64,000 bases of DNA, from assembly GCA_040797845.1 (NCBI GenBank), contig JBFNFA010000001.1, positions 186,001 through 250,000 on the forward strand, written 5' to 3'. Both the position numbers and the translations under genes were made by a program. Positions 26,813 through 35,907 of the stretch are shown in pieces. The number at the start of each line of letters is the position of its first letter. Position 1 is the first letter of the stretch. This DNA comes from Clostridium_AW sp040797845. GTDB lineage: Bacteria; Bacillota; Clostridia; Clostridiales; Clostridiaceae. The notes beneath the pieces are model-generated. The model made no database searches and had not been told where the DNA came from. It worked only from the letters and a program-made list of their open reading frames with translations.

Positions 26813-29371
26813 ATGATAAATGAAAAAGAAATTTACTCTGGATTAGATTCTAGAGAAGCGGAAAGAAGATTAAAAAAGTATGGGCCTAATATATTGGAGA
26901 GCAAAGAAAAGGTTTCGCCTTTAAGAATATTTCTCCAACAATTTAATGATGTTATGGTTTGGGTATTAATCATAGCCACATTAATTTCTGGTATTATGGG
27001 AGAGAAAGCAGATGCAATAACTATATTAGTTATAGTAATAATGAACGGTATTTTAGGATTTATCCAAGAGTTTAAGACGGAAAAATCCTTAGAAGCATTA
27101 AATAGTCTAGCTGCTCCAACTGCAAAAGTAATTAGAGATGGAGTGCTAAAGGTTATAAATGCAGAGAATTTAGTAATAGGAGATTTAATTGTTATTGAAA
27201 GCGGAGACAGAATACCAGCAGATTGTATTTTGGTTGAAGACTTTTCTTTAATATTAGATGAATCCCTACTTACAGGAGAATCTGTTGGAGTTAATAAAAA
27301 TAGTAAAAATAAGGACAACATATTTATGGGCACAGTGGCTCTTACAGGAAGAGGTAAGGGGAAGGTAATTTCAACAGGTATGGGCACTGAAATGGGAAAA
27401 ATAGCAGGAATGCTAAAGGATATTGAAAAGGATAAATCACCGCTAAAAGAGAAGCTAGATGCTCTAGGAAAAGTGTTGGTAGTATTATGTATAGGAATTT
27501 GTATTGTTGTAACAATAACGGGGATAAGTAGAGGTCATGACAAATATCAAATGTTTTTATTGGGAGTAAGTTTAGCTGTAGCAGCTATTCCAGAAGGATT
27601 GCCGGCCATTGTGACCGTAGCCTTAGCCTTAGGAGTTTCTAGAATGCTTAAGAAAAGTGCATTAATTAGAAGATTACCAGCAGTAGAAACTTTAGGATGT
27701 ACCTCTGTAATATGTAGTGATAAAACTGGAACTCTAACAGAAAATAAAATGACAGTAACTGAAATATTTTATAATAACAATTATCATAGAGTTGAAAAAG
27801 ACTCAATGTTTCCTAATATGCTTTTAAAGAAAGCTGTTACATACTGTAGTGATTGTAATGTTGATTATGGAGAAGGAAGAATAGAAAAGTCACTATCGGG
27901 AGATCCAACAGAGAAAGCTCTTATTAAAGCATTTGTTAAGGATACTAAAGATATAAAAAATATGACAAGTAAGGGAAAGAGAGTATCTGAAAAACCTTTT
28001 ACTTCAGAAAGAAAAATGATGTCAGTAGCCATTAAGGAAGGGATAAATACTAATCTCTATTTAAAAGGTGCCCCTGAAAGAGTTATAGATAGATGTAAGT
28101 ATATAATTATTGATGGAGATGCCAAGCTATTTACATCAATGTATAAAAATAAGATTTTAAAAGCAGTAGAGTCTATGTCTTTTAAAGCTTTAAGATGTAT
28201 TGCAATTGCATATAAACCAGATATTAATTTTAAGGGTAATACAGTAGAATATGATGAAAGAGATTTGATTTTAATAGGGATTGCTGGCATAATTGACCCA
28301 CCGAGAAAAGAAGTTAAAGATGCAGTATTTAAATGCAGAATGGCTGGTATAAGACCTGTAATGATAACTGGAGATCATAAAAATACTGCCTTTGCAATAG
28401 GTAAAGAATTAGAGATAGTAAAGAATGAAGAGGAAGTTATAACTGGTGAGGAATTAGATAAACTAGATGATAGAAAGCTATTTAATATGATTGATGATAT
28501 AAAGGTATTTGCAAGAGTAAGCCCAAATCATAAATTAAGAATCGTTAAAGCTTTTAAAAGCAAAAATAATATAGTGGCTATGACGGGAGATGGAGTAAAT
28601 GACGCTCCAGCAGTAAAAGAAGCGGATATAGGAATTTCTATGGGGATTTCAGGAACAGATGTAACAAAAGAAGCATCTTCAATGATACTTTTAGATGACA
28701 ATTTTGCTACAATCGTATCCGCAATAGAAGAGGGAAGAGTAATATATGATAACATTAGAAAATTTATTAGGTACCTATTATCCTGTAATTTAGGAGAAGT
28801 TTTAACTATGTTCTTAGCTTCTTTACTAAATCTTCCTACACCCATGTTGCCTATTCAAATATTATTTGTAAATTTAGCTACAGACGGACTACCAGCTATG
28901 GCCTTAGGGATAGATCCAGCAGATATAGATATTATGGAGCAAAGACCAAGACCTAAGGATGAGGGTATTTTTGCAAGAGGACTTAAGGAAAAGATTTTAA
29001 TTAGAGGAACATTAATAGGTATTTGCACTGTTGGAGCATTTATTATGGGATATAGATATAATATGGATTTAAAGACTTGTAGAACTTTAGCATTGTGTAC
29101 ATTAGTCATGTCACAGTTAATACATGTATTTGAATGTAGATCTGAAAGACACTCTATTTTTGAAATCAAGCTTTTTACAAATCCATATCTAGTTGGAGCA
29201 GTGGTTGTTTCAATAGCTATGCTACTTAGCATACTATATATACCGTTTTTACAGAAAATATTCCACACCGTGGCACTAACTTTAGCTCAATGGTCCATAG
29301 TGATATTTTTATCTAGCGTAATAGCTTTCATAAATAGTCTTTACCTGCTTTTATGGAATAAGAGAAGATAA
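26813..29371 (+). CDS. Calcium-transporting P-type ATPase (P2, SERCA/PMCA-like)
   Basis: 852-aa membrane pump using ATP to export Ca2+ (possibly also Mn2+). Motifs include ESLLTGESV-like DESLLTGESVGVNKN in the actuator domain, PEGLPA in membrane helix 4, the phosphorylated CSDKTGTLTENKMTV, and the hinge TGDGVNDAPAVKEADIGISMG. About ten membrane helices. I chose ATG 26813 (GGGGGG ahead) rather than the in-frame 26777 start, because the former gives the usual NEKEIYSGLDSREAERRLKK cation-ATPase N-terminus. Ion specificity is inferred from overall similarity. Confidence 0.93.
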   Translation: MINEKEIYSGLDSREAERRLKKYGPNILESKEKVSPLRIFLQQFNDVMVWVLIIATLISGIMGEKADAITILVIVIMNGILGFIQEFKTEKSLEALNSLAAPTAKVIRDGVLKVINAENLVIGDLIVIESGDRIPADCILVEDFSLILDESLLTGESVGVNKNSKNKDNIFMGTVALTGRGKGKVISTGMGTEMGKIAGMLKDIEKDKSPLKEKLDALGKVLVVLCIGICIVVTITGISRGHDKYQMFLLGVSLAVAAIPEGLPAIVTVALALGVSRMLKKSALIRRLPAVETLGCTSVICSDKTGTLTENKMTVTEIFYNNNYHRVEKDSMFPNMLLKKAVTYCSDCNVDYGEGRIEKSLSGDPTEKALIKAFVKDTKDIKNMTSKGKRVSEKPFTSERKMMSVAIKEGINTNLYLKGAPERVIDRCKYIIIDGDAKLFTSMYKNKILKAVESMSFKALRCIAIAYKPDINFKGNTVEYDERDLILIGIAGIIDPPRKEVKDAVFKCRMAGIRPVMITGDHKNTAFAIGKELEIVKNEEEVITGEELDKLDDRKLFNMIDDIKVFARVSPNHKLRIVKAFKSKNNIVAMTGDGVNDAPAVKEADIGISMGISGTDVTKEASSMILLDDNFATIVSAIEEGRVIYDNIRKFIRYLLSCNLGEVLTMFLASLLNLPTPMLPIQILFVNLATDGLPAMALGIDPADIDIMEQRPRPKDEGIFARGLKEKILIRGTLIGICTVGAFIMGYRYNMDLKTCRTLALCTLVMSQLIHVFECRSERHSIFEIKLFTNPYLVGAVVVSIAMLLSILYIPFLQKIFHTVALTLAQWSIVIFLSSVIAFINSLYLLLWNKRR

Positions 29372-29391
29372 AGAAGAAAATAAAATAATAA

Positions 29392-29415
29392 AAACAGGTC
29401 TATGACCTGTTTTTC
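29392..29415. terminator. Bidirectional terminator between the calcium ATPase and a convergent gene
   Basis: AAACAGGTC (29392-29400) pairs with GACCTGTTT (29404-29412) around a 3-base loop, followed by further T. The A-run on the 5' side serves the minus-strand gene. Confidence 0.85.
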
Positions 29416-29822
29416 TACTTATATTTTGTTTTTATTTTTTGAACTTTTGGTTCTTTACCCTCAATAGGTACTAAATCTTTTCTAGTAGTTAAATTTCGTA
29501 TGTTCATTATTTCAATTTGCTCTCTATTTTCTTTTCCCTTTTTGCCTTTCAACCCTTGAACTAATACATAGTTACCTTGGTTAATTTGCATAAAGTCAAT
29601 CTTTTTAAACCATTTACGTTTTTTATAAACACATTTAACTATATTTTTACTTCTATCAGGTTTTACTAATAGTGTAACAGTTATTCTATAAAGAATACCC
29701 AAAAAGGATTTTTCTTCTACTTTAACGGAAACTACATTACCTTGAATTTGAGATAATCTATCCCCATATTTTTTTATATAATTTTCTGCATAGTATTTAT
29801 TTAACTTATCTGTAAATCCCAT
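29415..29822 (-). CDS. Hypothetical basic protein
   Basis: 135 aa, strongly basic (many K/R), with beta-strand-like alternation in the middle: IQGNVVSVKVEEKSFLGILY, then NYVLVQGLKGKKGKENREQI. There is no signal peptide or obvious membrane helix. Small basic beta-rich proteins like this can be OB- or Sm-like, but no family is recognised. The start at 29822 has AAAGGAG 10 bases ahead. A 12-codon longer in-frame start at 29858 lacks such a site. The minus-strand promoter probably includes TGGTATAAT (extended -10, complement of about 29866-29874). Confidence 0.7.
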   Translation of the reverse strand: MGFTDKLNKYYAENYIKKYGDRLSQIQGNVVSVKVEEKSFLGILYRITVTLLVKPDRSKNIVKCVYKKRKWFKKIDFMQINQGNYVLVQGLKGKKGKENREQIEIMNIRNLTTRKDLVPIEGKEPKVQKIKTKYK

Positions 29823-30004
29823 ATACCTGTGACTCCTTTGCATTTGATTTGGTAGCATTAGCTATATTATACCATAGTATTTACAATTTTAAAATAAGGA
29901 GATATTAGTTTTTGCAATTATAGTGTAACCTTATTAATCATATATTATTTAGCATATCAACTGCTCCAGTTTCACAAGAAAATAGTAAGAAAAAATAGAA
30001 TATG

Positions 30005-30033
30005 TTGTAAATCATTAATATGTATTATACAAT
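30005..30033 (+). promoter_or_regulatory. Probable sigma-A promoter for deoC
   Basis: TTGTAA at 30005-30010 and TACAAT at 30028-30033 with a 17-bp spacer, about 39 bases before the deoC start. Confidence 0.5.
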
Positions 30034-30071
30034 AAATTTAAAGTGAAGTACAATTGGAGGGATATTATACT

Positions 30072-30740
30072 ATGAATAATATTAAATTAGCGTCTTTTAT
30101 AGATCATACAGTATTAAAGCCTGAAACTGGAATTGATAAAATTAAACAAATTTGCGAGGAAGCTTTAAAATATGAGTTCGCTTCAGTATGTATTAACCCA
30201 TGCAATGTTAAAGTTGCAAGTGATTTGTTAAAGGGAAGTAATGTTAAAGTTTGTACTGTTATAGGGTTTCCTTTAGGTGCTAATACAACTGCTGTAAAAG
30301 TTTTCGAAACTGAAGACGCAATAAATAATGGTGCTGATGAAATAGATATGGTTATAAATGTTGGAAAACTTAAGGACAAAGACTATGAATACGTAAAAAG
30401 AGATATAGAAGAAGTAGTTAAAGCTGCAAAAGGAAAAGCATTAACTAAAGTAATTATAGAAAATTGTCTTTTAACAGAAGAAGAAAAAATAATGGCATGT
30501 AAACTTTCAAAGGAAGTAGGAGCTGACTTTGTAAAGACATCTACTGGATTTTCTACAGGTGGAGCTACTCCAGAAGATGTGAAATTAATGAGAGAAACAG
30601 TGGGAACTACTATGGGAGTTAAAGCTTCTGGTGGAGTTAGAACTTATGAAGATACAATGGCTATGATAGAAGCAGGCGCTTCAAGAGTAGGAGCTTCATC
30701 ATCTGTACAAATTTGTGAAAATAAAAATCTTAGCAAATAG
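30072..30740 (+). CDS. deoC: Deoxyribose-phosphate aldolase
   Basis: Class I aldolase that cleaves 2-deoxyribose 5-phosphate to glyceraldehyde 3-phosphate and acetaldehyde in deoxynucleoside catabolism. 222 aa. The Schiff-base lysine is in ADFVKTSTGFSTGGAT, and the second active-site lysine is in GVKASGGVRTY. ATG 30072 follows GGAGGG by ten bases. It is monocistronic, closed by a strong terminator. No other deo genes are adjacent. Confidence 0.96.
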   Translation: MNNIKLASFIDHTVLKPETGIDKIKQICEEALKYEFASVCINPCNVKVASDLLKGSNVKVCTVIGFPLGANTTAVKVFETEDAINNGADEIDMVINVGKLKDKDYEYVKRDIEEVVKAAKGKALTKVIIENCLLTEEEKIMACKLSKEVGADFVKTSTGFSTGGATPEDVKLMRETVGTTMGVKASGGVRTYEDTMAMIEAGASRVGASSSVQICENKNLSK

Positions 30741-30749
30741 GATTTAATT

Positions 30750-30795
30750 AAAAGGCATGTAATTTGCATTATGCACATTACATGCCTTTTTTATA
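30750..30795 (+). terminator. Terminator after deoC
   Basis: A 14-bp perfect stem (30750-30763 with 30777-30790) followed by TTT, with a further inner TGCAT/ATGCA pairing in the loop. Confidence 0.9.
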
Positions 30796-30877
30796 TTGAG
30801 CTATTATTAAAAAAATGTTACTAAAAACCAATAAGTAGAATATTAATATATTAATGGTGTGAATAGGGGGGATATTA

Positions 30878-33172
30878 ATGAGTGAACTAAATACAAGTAA
30901 TATAAAATATTCCATTGATTTTAGTGATATTGAAGCTATGGATGAAGAAGAATATTTATTAGGCTATGAGGATGTATATAAAGATATAAAGAGAGCCTTA
31001 GAAATTGATAAAGAAGGATTTAATATATTTTTAATAGATGATTTTTCAAAGGATAAACTTAATACAATGATTAGATATATTGAAGATAATTTACCCAATA
31101 ATCCGCCTAAAGATGTATGCTATATGGTTGGAACAGAAGGCAGAAATCCTAAAGGGATTTTTTTATCTAATGGAAAGGGTAAAATACTTAAAAAGTATGT
31201 AGAGGAAATACAAAAAAACTACTATCAAAAAATTTATGATTTTTATAATACTTCTGATAATAAGGAAAAAGAAAAGTTACTAGAAAAAGTACAACAAAAT
31301 AGAAGTGAATTAATAGGTGAAATGGTTAAAGTTGCAGAAGAGAGCGGTTTCGATATTAAATTCACTGGTGGAGGATTTACATTTATCCCAATAAAAGAAG
31401 ATGGTAATGCTATGAGCGAAAAGGAGTATGAATCTTTAGAAAAGGAAAACAAGGATGACATAATAAAGAAGGTATTCGAGCTAAAGGAAAAGGCTCAAAA
31501 TATATTAGATAAAATAAAAAATAGTGAAGAAGAAGGCATAGAAAACATCAAAAAACTAATGGAAGAATATCTAGAAGAATGTTTTCGTGAAACAAAAGAA
31601 GATTTTAAAAAAGAGCTAAATGGAGAAGAATGTGCAATCAAATATTTAGAAGATATATGTTCAAATATTGAAAAAGGACTAGTAGAAAATTATTCAATGA
31701 TCTATGAAGAAGATGAAGAGGAGATAGGGGATATAATATATAGGTATGGAATAAATGTGATTGTAGATAACAGTAACAATAAAAAACCAATATGCATTTA
31801 TGAAGATGACCCTAATTTAAGTAATCTATTAGGTAATATCGAATATGAAAATAAAAATGGAGTTTATGTAACAGATGTAAGTTTAATAAAGGCAGGATCT
31901 ATGTTAAAGGCAAACGAAGGGTGTCTTATAATAAGAATGAATAATTTATTAGCTAATCCATCTTCATATTACTATCTAAAAAAAGCTTTAGTCAATGGAA
32001 AGGTGGATATTGACTATAATAAGGGATATCTAGAACTTTTGTCTTTAAGCGGAATCCATCCAGAGCCAATACAAATTAAGGAGAAGATAATACTTATAGG
32101 TGATTATGAGGTTTATGATATATTATATAACCATGATGAAGATTTTAAGAAGATTTTTAAAATAAAAGCACAATATAATCCTTATATTAAAATAGGCAAT
32201 AAAGCAAAAGCCTCTTTTTTAAAAATTATAGATACAATATGTAAAAAGAACAATATATTATCTTTAGGAGATGAGGGGAAAAAGGAAATTGCAAAATACC
32301 TTTCAAGAAAAGCAGAAAGTAAAAATAAATTATATTTCAACATTGAAGAGATAGAGAGAGTGATTTTATTAGCAAATAATGAAGCTATCAATGAAAAAGC
32401 TCAATCCATAGAAAAAAAACATATAATCAAAATAGTTTATGATGAAGATATGATTGAGAAAGAAATACTAGAAGCTTTTGAAGAGAAGAAGCTAATGATG
32501 AATGTTAATAAGACATTAGTTGGAGAAATTAATGGATTGACTGTTTTAGATGCAGGATATTTTTCCTTTGGAAAGCCAGTAAGGATAACTTGTAATTGCT
32601 ATAGTGGAGAAGGAAACATTATAGATGTTCAAAAGGATAGTGACTTAAGTGGTAAAATTCATAGCAAAGCTATAAACATTTTAAAGGGATATATAAATAG
32701 GTTGATAGGTGGATATAATAGAATTCCTGTAGATTTTCATCTAAGCTTTGAGCAGGTTTATGGCAAAGTAGATGGAGATAGTGCTTCTGTAGCGGAGGTT
32801 GTAGCTATGTTATCTTCCTTAAGTAAAATTGGCATAAGAAATAATATAGCTGTAACTGGGTCAATAAATCAATTAGGAGAAGTTCAACCTATAGGTGGAG
32901 TAAATGAAAAAATAGAAGGTTTCTTTAAGGTATGCAAAAAGTTAGACAATATCAAAAATAAAGGAGTAATGATACCATATTCTAATATAAATAATTTAGT
33001 TTTAAATGCGGAGATTGAAAATGAAATTGATAAAGGAAATTTCCATATATATACCATGAAAACTATAGAAGATGCGGTTACTATACTCATGTGTAATGAA
33101 AATATAACTTACAAGGGTATAATAGAATGTATTGAAAAAGAATTGAAAAAATACAGTAAAAAAGGAAAATAA
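30878..33172 (+). CDS. Lon-family (S16) protease with a degenerate ATPase domain
   Basis: 764 aa. The C-terminal Lon protease domain (about 545-755) is complete: the catalytic serine lies in GDSASVAEVVAM (about 635) and the lysine in GGVNEKIEGFF (about 676). The N-terminal part resembles the AAA-like region of YcbZ-type Lon homologues (KAGSMLKANEGCLIIRMNNLL, where family members often have LHxANGGYLVL). At the place of Walker A it reads NIFLIDDFSKDKL (about 48-60), with no GxxGxGK[ST]. A long charged coiled-coil region (about 100-270) follows. It probably acts as a peptidase without classical ATP hydrolysis. No substrate can be inferred. Confidence 0.85.
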   Translation: MSELNTSNIKYSIDFSDIEAMDEEEYLLGYEDVYKDIKRALEIDKEGFNIFLIDDFSKDKLNTMIRYIEDNLPNNPPKDVCYMVGTEGRNPKGIFLSNGKGKILKKYVEEIQKNYYQKIYDFYNTSDNKEKEKLLEKVQQNRSELIGEMVKVAEESGFDIKFTGGGFTFIPIKEDGNAMSEKEYESLEKENKDDIIKKVFELKEKAQNILDKIKNSEEEGIENIKKLMEEYLEECFRETKEDFKKELNGEECAIKYLEDICSNIEKGLVENYSMIYEEDEEEIGDIIYRYGINVIVDNSNNKKPICIYEDDPNLSNLLGNIEYENKNGVYVTDVSLIKAGSMLKANEGCLIIRMNNLLANPSSYYYLKKALVNGKVDIDYNKGYLELLSLSGIHPEPIQIKEKIILIGDYEVYDILYNHDEDFKKIFKIKAQYNPYIKIGNKAKASFLKIIDTICKKNNILSLGDEGKKEIAKYLSRKAESKNKLYFNIEEIERVILLANNEAINEKAQSIEKKHIIKIVYDEDMIEKEILEAFEEKKLMMNVNKTLVGEINGLTVLDAGYFSFGKPVRITCNCYSGEGNIIDVQKDSDLSGKIHSKAINILKGYINRLIGGYNRIPVDFHLSFEQVYGKVDGDSASVAEVVAMLSSLSKIGIRNNIAVTGSINQLGEVQPIGGVNEKIEGFFKVCKKLDNIKNKGVMIPYSNINNLVLNAEIENEIDKGNFHIYTMKTIEDAVTILMCNENITYKGIIECIEKELKKYSKKGK

Positions 33173-33174
33173 TA

Positions 33175-33240
33175 TTGACTAAAACAAAAGAATGAAGTAA
33201 AGTATACATAGGATATCTATGCATAGGAATCCTATGTATA
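33175..33240 (+). promoter_or_regulatory. PadR promoter with a 38-bp nested palindromic operator
   Basis: A -35 TTGACT (33175-33180) is followed after 17 bp by TAAAGT (33198-33203). Directly over the -10 and start region lies a perfect 12-bp inverted repeat, TATACATAGGAT (33203-33214) with 33229-33240. Its centre contains a further palindrome CTATGCATAG (33217-33226) on the same axis. This is the expected form of a PadR operator and implies autoregulation. It could double as a weak terminator for the protease gene, since CTTTT follows. Confidence 0.75.
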
Positions 33241-33268
33241 CTTTTATTTGAGAATAGGAGGAGATTTT

Positions 33269-33610
33269 TTGAAATTTGATAAGGAATTATTAAAGGGTAG
33301 TACGGAAACTTTAATTCTTAGTTTAATAAAAGATACTCCCATGTACGGTTACCAAATAATCAAAGAATTAGAAATGAAATCTACAGGAGCATTTATGCTG
33401 AAAGAAGGTACGCTGTACCCCATTTTACACGGTTTAGAGGAGAAAGGTGTAGTAGAAGCCTTTTGGAGTGAAGGAGAAAATGGCAGAAAGAGAAAATACT
33501 ATAGGATTACGGAAAAAGGAAAAGGCTATCTAAAAGAAAAAGAGGATGAGTGGAAGTTTTTTAAGGGAGCCGTAGACAGAGTGTTATGGGAGGGAATAGT
33601 ATGCAATTGA
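33269..33610 (+). CDS. PadR-family transcriptional repressor
   Basis: 113-aa winged-helix regulator. The PadR core is evident: LKGSTETLILSLIKDTPMYG, then YQIIKELE, KEGTLYPILHGLEEKGVVEA and GRKRKYYRITEKGKGYL. It starts at TTG 33269 with AGGAGGAG ahead (the longer in-frame frame from 33248 would contain the ribosome site itself). It overlaps the next gene by ten bases, so the two are co-translated. The palindrome just upstream is its likely binding site. The ligand or signal is unknown. Many PadR proteins respond to drugs or phenolics. Confidence 0.92.
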   Translation: MKFDKELLKGSTETLILSLIKDTPMYGYQIIKELEMKSTGAFMLKEGTLYPILHGLEEKGVVEAFWSEGENGRKRKYYRITEKGKGYLKEKEDEWKFFKGAVDRVLWEGIVCN

Positions 33611-34890
33611 TAGATTCTGAAGTTGTAAAAGAGTACATAGATTCACTTCTTAAAGAAATTAAAAATAAAGAGGTTCACCAGGAGATAACCTATGAAATTT
33701 TATCTCATATTGAAGAGAGCTATGAACATGCTTTAGAAACAGGATTAAATAGTGAGGAGAGTATTTTACAAGCTATTAAATCCATGGGGAGTCCAGAAGA
33801 AGCAGGACAGAGATTAAACAAAATTCATAAAGGAAAAATAGAATGGGGTATAGTAGTTCCATCTATCTTAATGTGTTTATTTGGGATTTTTTTAATGTTA
33901 TTTATGGCGGGTTATATTAATAGTTTTACCAGGGGCATGGCAGTAAAAACTGTGGTATCATCGGTGATGGGATTTATAATGGCTGTAATTTTGTATATAT
34001 TTGATTATAGAAAGATAAAAAAATATTGTGGAAAGATATTTGTTGGAGCTAACTTAATATTATTAATACAATTATTCTTCCCACCTATAAATGGTGCAAA
34101 TAAATTTATAACAATAGGACCTATTACTATAAGTACTCTTCAAGTGTATTTATTTTTAATTTGTGTATCTCTACCGGGGGTTTTAGAAGAAGTTAAAGCT
34201 AAGAATAATAAAGTTTTATTTCGTTTACTAGCCATATATGCTATTCCATCATTATTAATATTTTTAACACCTTCCGGCATGGATTTTATAATATATACTT
34301 GCATATTTACGGTGTTATGTATAAGTAGTAAATTTTCAAAGAAATATATTACTTTAATATTTATGATATTTATTGGGGGAATAATTATACAATTTGATAA
34401 TTTTTCTTACATGATAAACAGGATAACTTCTTTTATAAATAGAGATCCTAATGGAATGGGATATATATATGATCTAATGGATAGCTTAATAAAATCCTCT
34501 GGATTTTTGGGTAACGGCATGGATAAAAATATTCAACTTTTACCAGAAGTCTATGGACACTATATATTTCTTTATATTGTATATACTTTCGGATGGATAC
34601 TTGCGTTGGCTCTCATAGCATTAGTGGTATTATTTATAATTCGTATGTTTGCTACTGCAAGGGTTGTTAAGGATAGCTACGGAAAATTAATTTTAATGTC
34701 TTTTGGCACATTATTTTTAATACAGTTTAGCTTTAATATACTTATGAATTTAAACTTAGTTCCAGCAATGAATATAAATTGTCCATTCCTAAGCTATGGT
34801 GGAACATCTATGTTGGTGAATATATCTTCAATTGGACTTATTATGAGCATATATAAAAGAAAAAATTATTCACCAGTAATAATAAACTAA
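33601..34890 (+). CDS. SEDS (FtsW/RodA/SpoVE)-like membrane protein with an N-terminal helical domain
   Basis: 429 aa. Residues about 1-80 form a soluble helical domain (EVVKEYIDSLLKEIKNKEVH, SHIEESYEHALETGLNSEES) like the permease-prefix/HAAS domains often co-encoded with PadR regulators. The rest has about ten membrane helices and the SEDS C-terminal motif PFLSYGGTSMLVN (about 394-406). In the loop where FtsW/RodA have PExHxDFIFA, this protein has PEVYGHYIFL, so the conserved aspartate is a histidine. Start ATG 33601 has GGAGGG ahead. It is probably a regulated SEDS paralogue, perhaps catalytically inactive. Confidence 0.85.
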   Translation: MQLIDSEVVKEYIDSLLKEIKNKEVHQEITYEILSHIEESYEHALETGLNSEESILQAIKSMGSPEEAGQRLNKIHKGKIEWGIVVPSILMCLFGIFLMLFMAGYINSFTRGMAVKTVVSSVMGFIMAVILYIFDYRKIKKYCGKIFVGANLILLIQLFFPPINGANKFITIGPITISTLQVYLFLICVSLPGVLEEVKAKNNKVLFRLLAIYAIPSLLIFLTPSGMDFIIYTCIFTVLCISSKFSKKYITLIFMIFIGGIIIQFDNFSYMINRITSFINRDPNGMGYIYDLMDSLIKSSGFLGNGMDKNIQLLPEVYGHYIFLYIVYTFGWILALALIALVVLFIIRMFATARVVKDSYGKLILMSFGTLFLIQFSFNILMNLNLVPAMNINCPFLSYGGTSMLVNISSIGLIMSIYKRKNYSPVIIN

Positions 34891-34980
34891 TAAGGTAACG
34901 TAAAGAGGGGACAAATTAACATGAAAAAATAAACAATTTAATTATGAAGTATGATATTAGAGGAAATTTAGCTATATCTG

Positions 34981-35009
34981 TTGAAAGGTGTTAATTAAAT
35001 TGTTATAAT
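34981..35009 (+). promoter_or_regulatory. Sigma-A promoter for the P-loop kinase gene
   Basis: TTGAAA (34981-34986), a 17-bp spacer and a consensus TATAAT (35004-35009), 36 bases before the start codon of the following gene. Confidence 0.8.
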
Positions 35010-35045
35010 AACTATGTTTCATTGGACGGTGAGAGGAGAGTTATT

Positions 35046-35621
35046 ATGACTAAGAGAATAGCTATATTAGGTGGGCCTAGATGTGGCAAAACCACTCTTA
35101 TTCAACAGTTATATGTAGATATGAAGATCATGGGATTTAGTGTAGGATGCGCTACCGAATATAGTACTGAATATTTAAGAGATAAAGGTATGATAGAGAG
35201 CATTGCTGAACAATATGGAATATATTTAGGACAAGCATTAAGAGAAGAGCAGTTAAATTGTTATGATTATGCTATAACGGATTATGCTACATTTGTGCCT
35301 TATATTTATGGAAGGTTTATGCTTGGTTCTAAGAAAAGAAGTGAAAAGGAAATTGAAATATTAAAAGATCTCTATTGTCTTGCTATAAAGGATTTGCCTA
35401 AATACGAATATATATTTTATGTTCCAAGGGAATTTGGATATGAGCAAGATGAGGTAAGATGGCAGGATGAAGAGATGGCTAAAAAAGTAGATGATGCTAT
35501 ACTATCATTTTTAGATGCTGAAAATGTTCCTTATAAAATAATTAAAGGGAACACTAAAGAGAGAAGTAAAAAAATTATTGAAGAAATAGGAATAAATTAT
35601 TTAGTTGAGAAAGAAGCTTAG
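35046..35621 (+). CDS. NadR-like P-loop ATPase/kinase (AAA_28 type)
   Basis: 191 aa. Walker A is GGPRCGKTTL near residues 8-17. The following TEYSTEYLRDKG and AITDYATFVPYIYGRF resemble the acceptor-site and lid regions of NadR-type nicotinamide riboside kinases and related deoxynucleoside-kinase-like proteins. The substrate is unknown. ATG 35046 with GAGAGGAGAG ahead was chosen over an in-frame TTG at 35022. It is a single-gene unit with its own near-consensus promoter. Confidence 0.75.
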   Translation: MTKRIAILGGPRCGKTTLIQQLYVDMKIMGFSVGCATEYSTEYLRDKGMIESIAEQYGIYLGQALREEQLNCYDYAITDYATFVPYIYGRFMLGSKKRSEKEIEILKDLYCLAIKDLPKYEYIFYVPREFGYEQDEVRWQDEEMAKKVDDAILSFLDAENVPYKIIKGNTKERSKKIIEEIGINYLVEKEA

Positions 35622-35671
35622 AAAAAAGTTATGGGGCTTTTTTAATAAATAATAAATTAAGAGTTAAGAAT

Positions 35672-35708
35672 AAAGGAAGGGATTTTTCTATGTAGAATCC
35701 CTTCCTTT
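35672..35708. terminator. Hairpin terminator after the P-loop kinase gene
   Basis: AAAGGAAGGGATT (35672-35684) pairs perfectly with 35696-35708 around an 11-base loop. The T-run after it is short, so efficiency is uncertain. Confidence 0.65.
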
Positions 35709-35907
35709 ATATATTTACAATTCTAATATATAGAATTAATATGTATTTTTCGTTTTTTGTCATCCTTTCTAGTGAATATAAGATAATACATTCTACATTA
35801 TACTACAAAAGCGCTTATATTATAATGTTTTTAGTTGAAATAAAGCCATTAGTAGAGTATAATCTTAAAAGGAATTAACTAAAGTGATGAAAGGATTGTG
35901 TACATAT

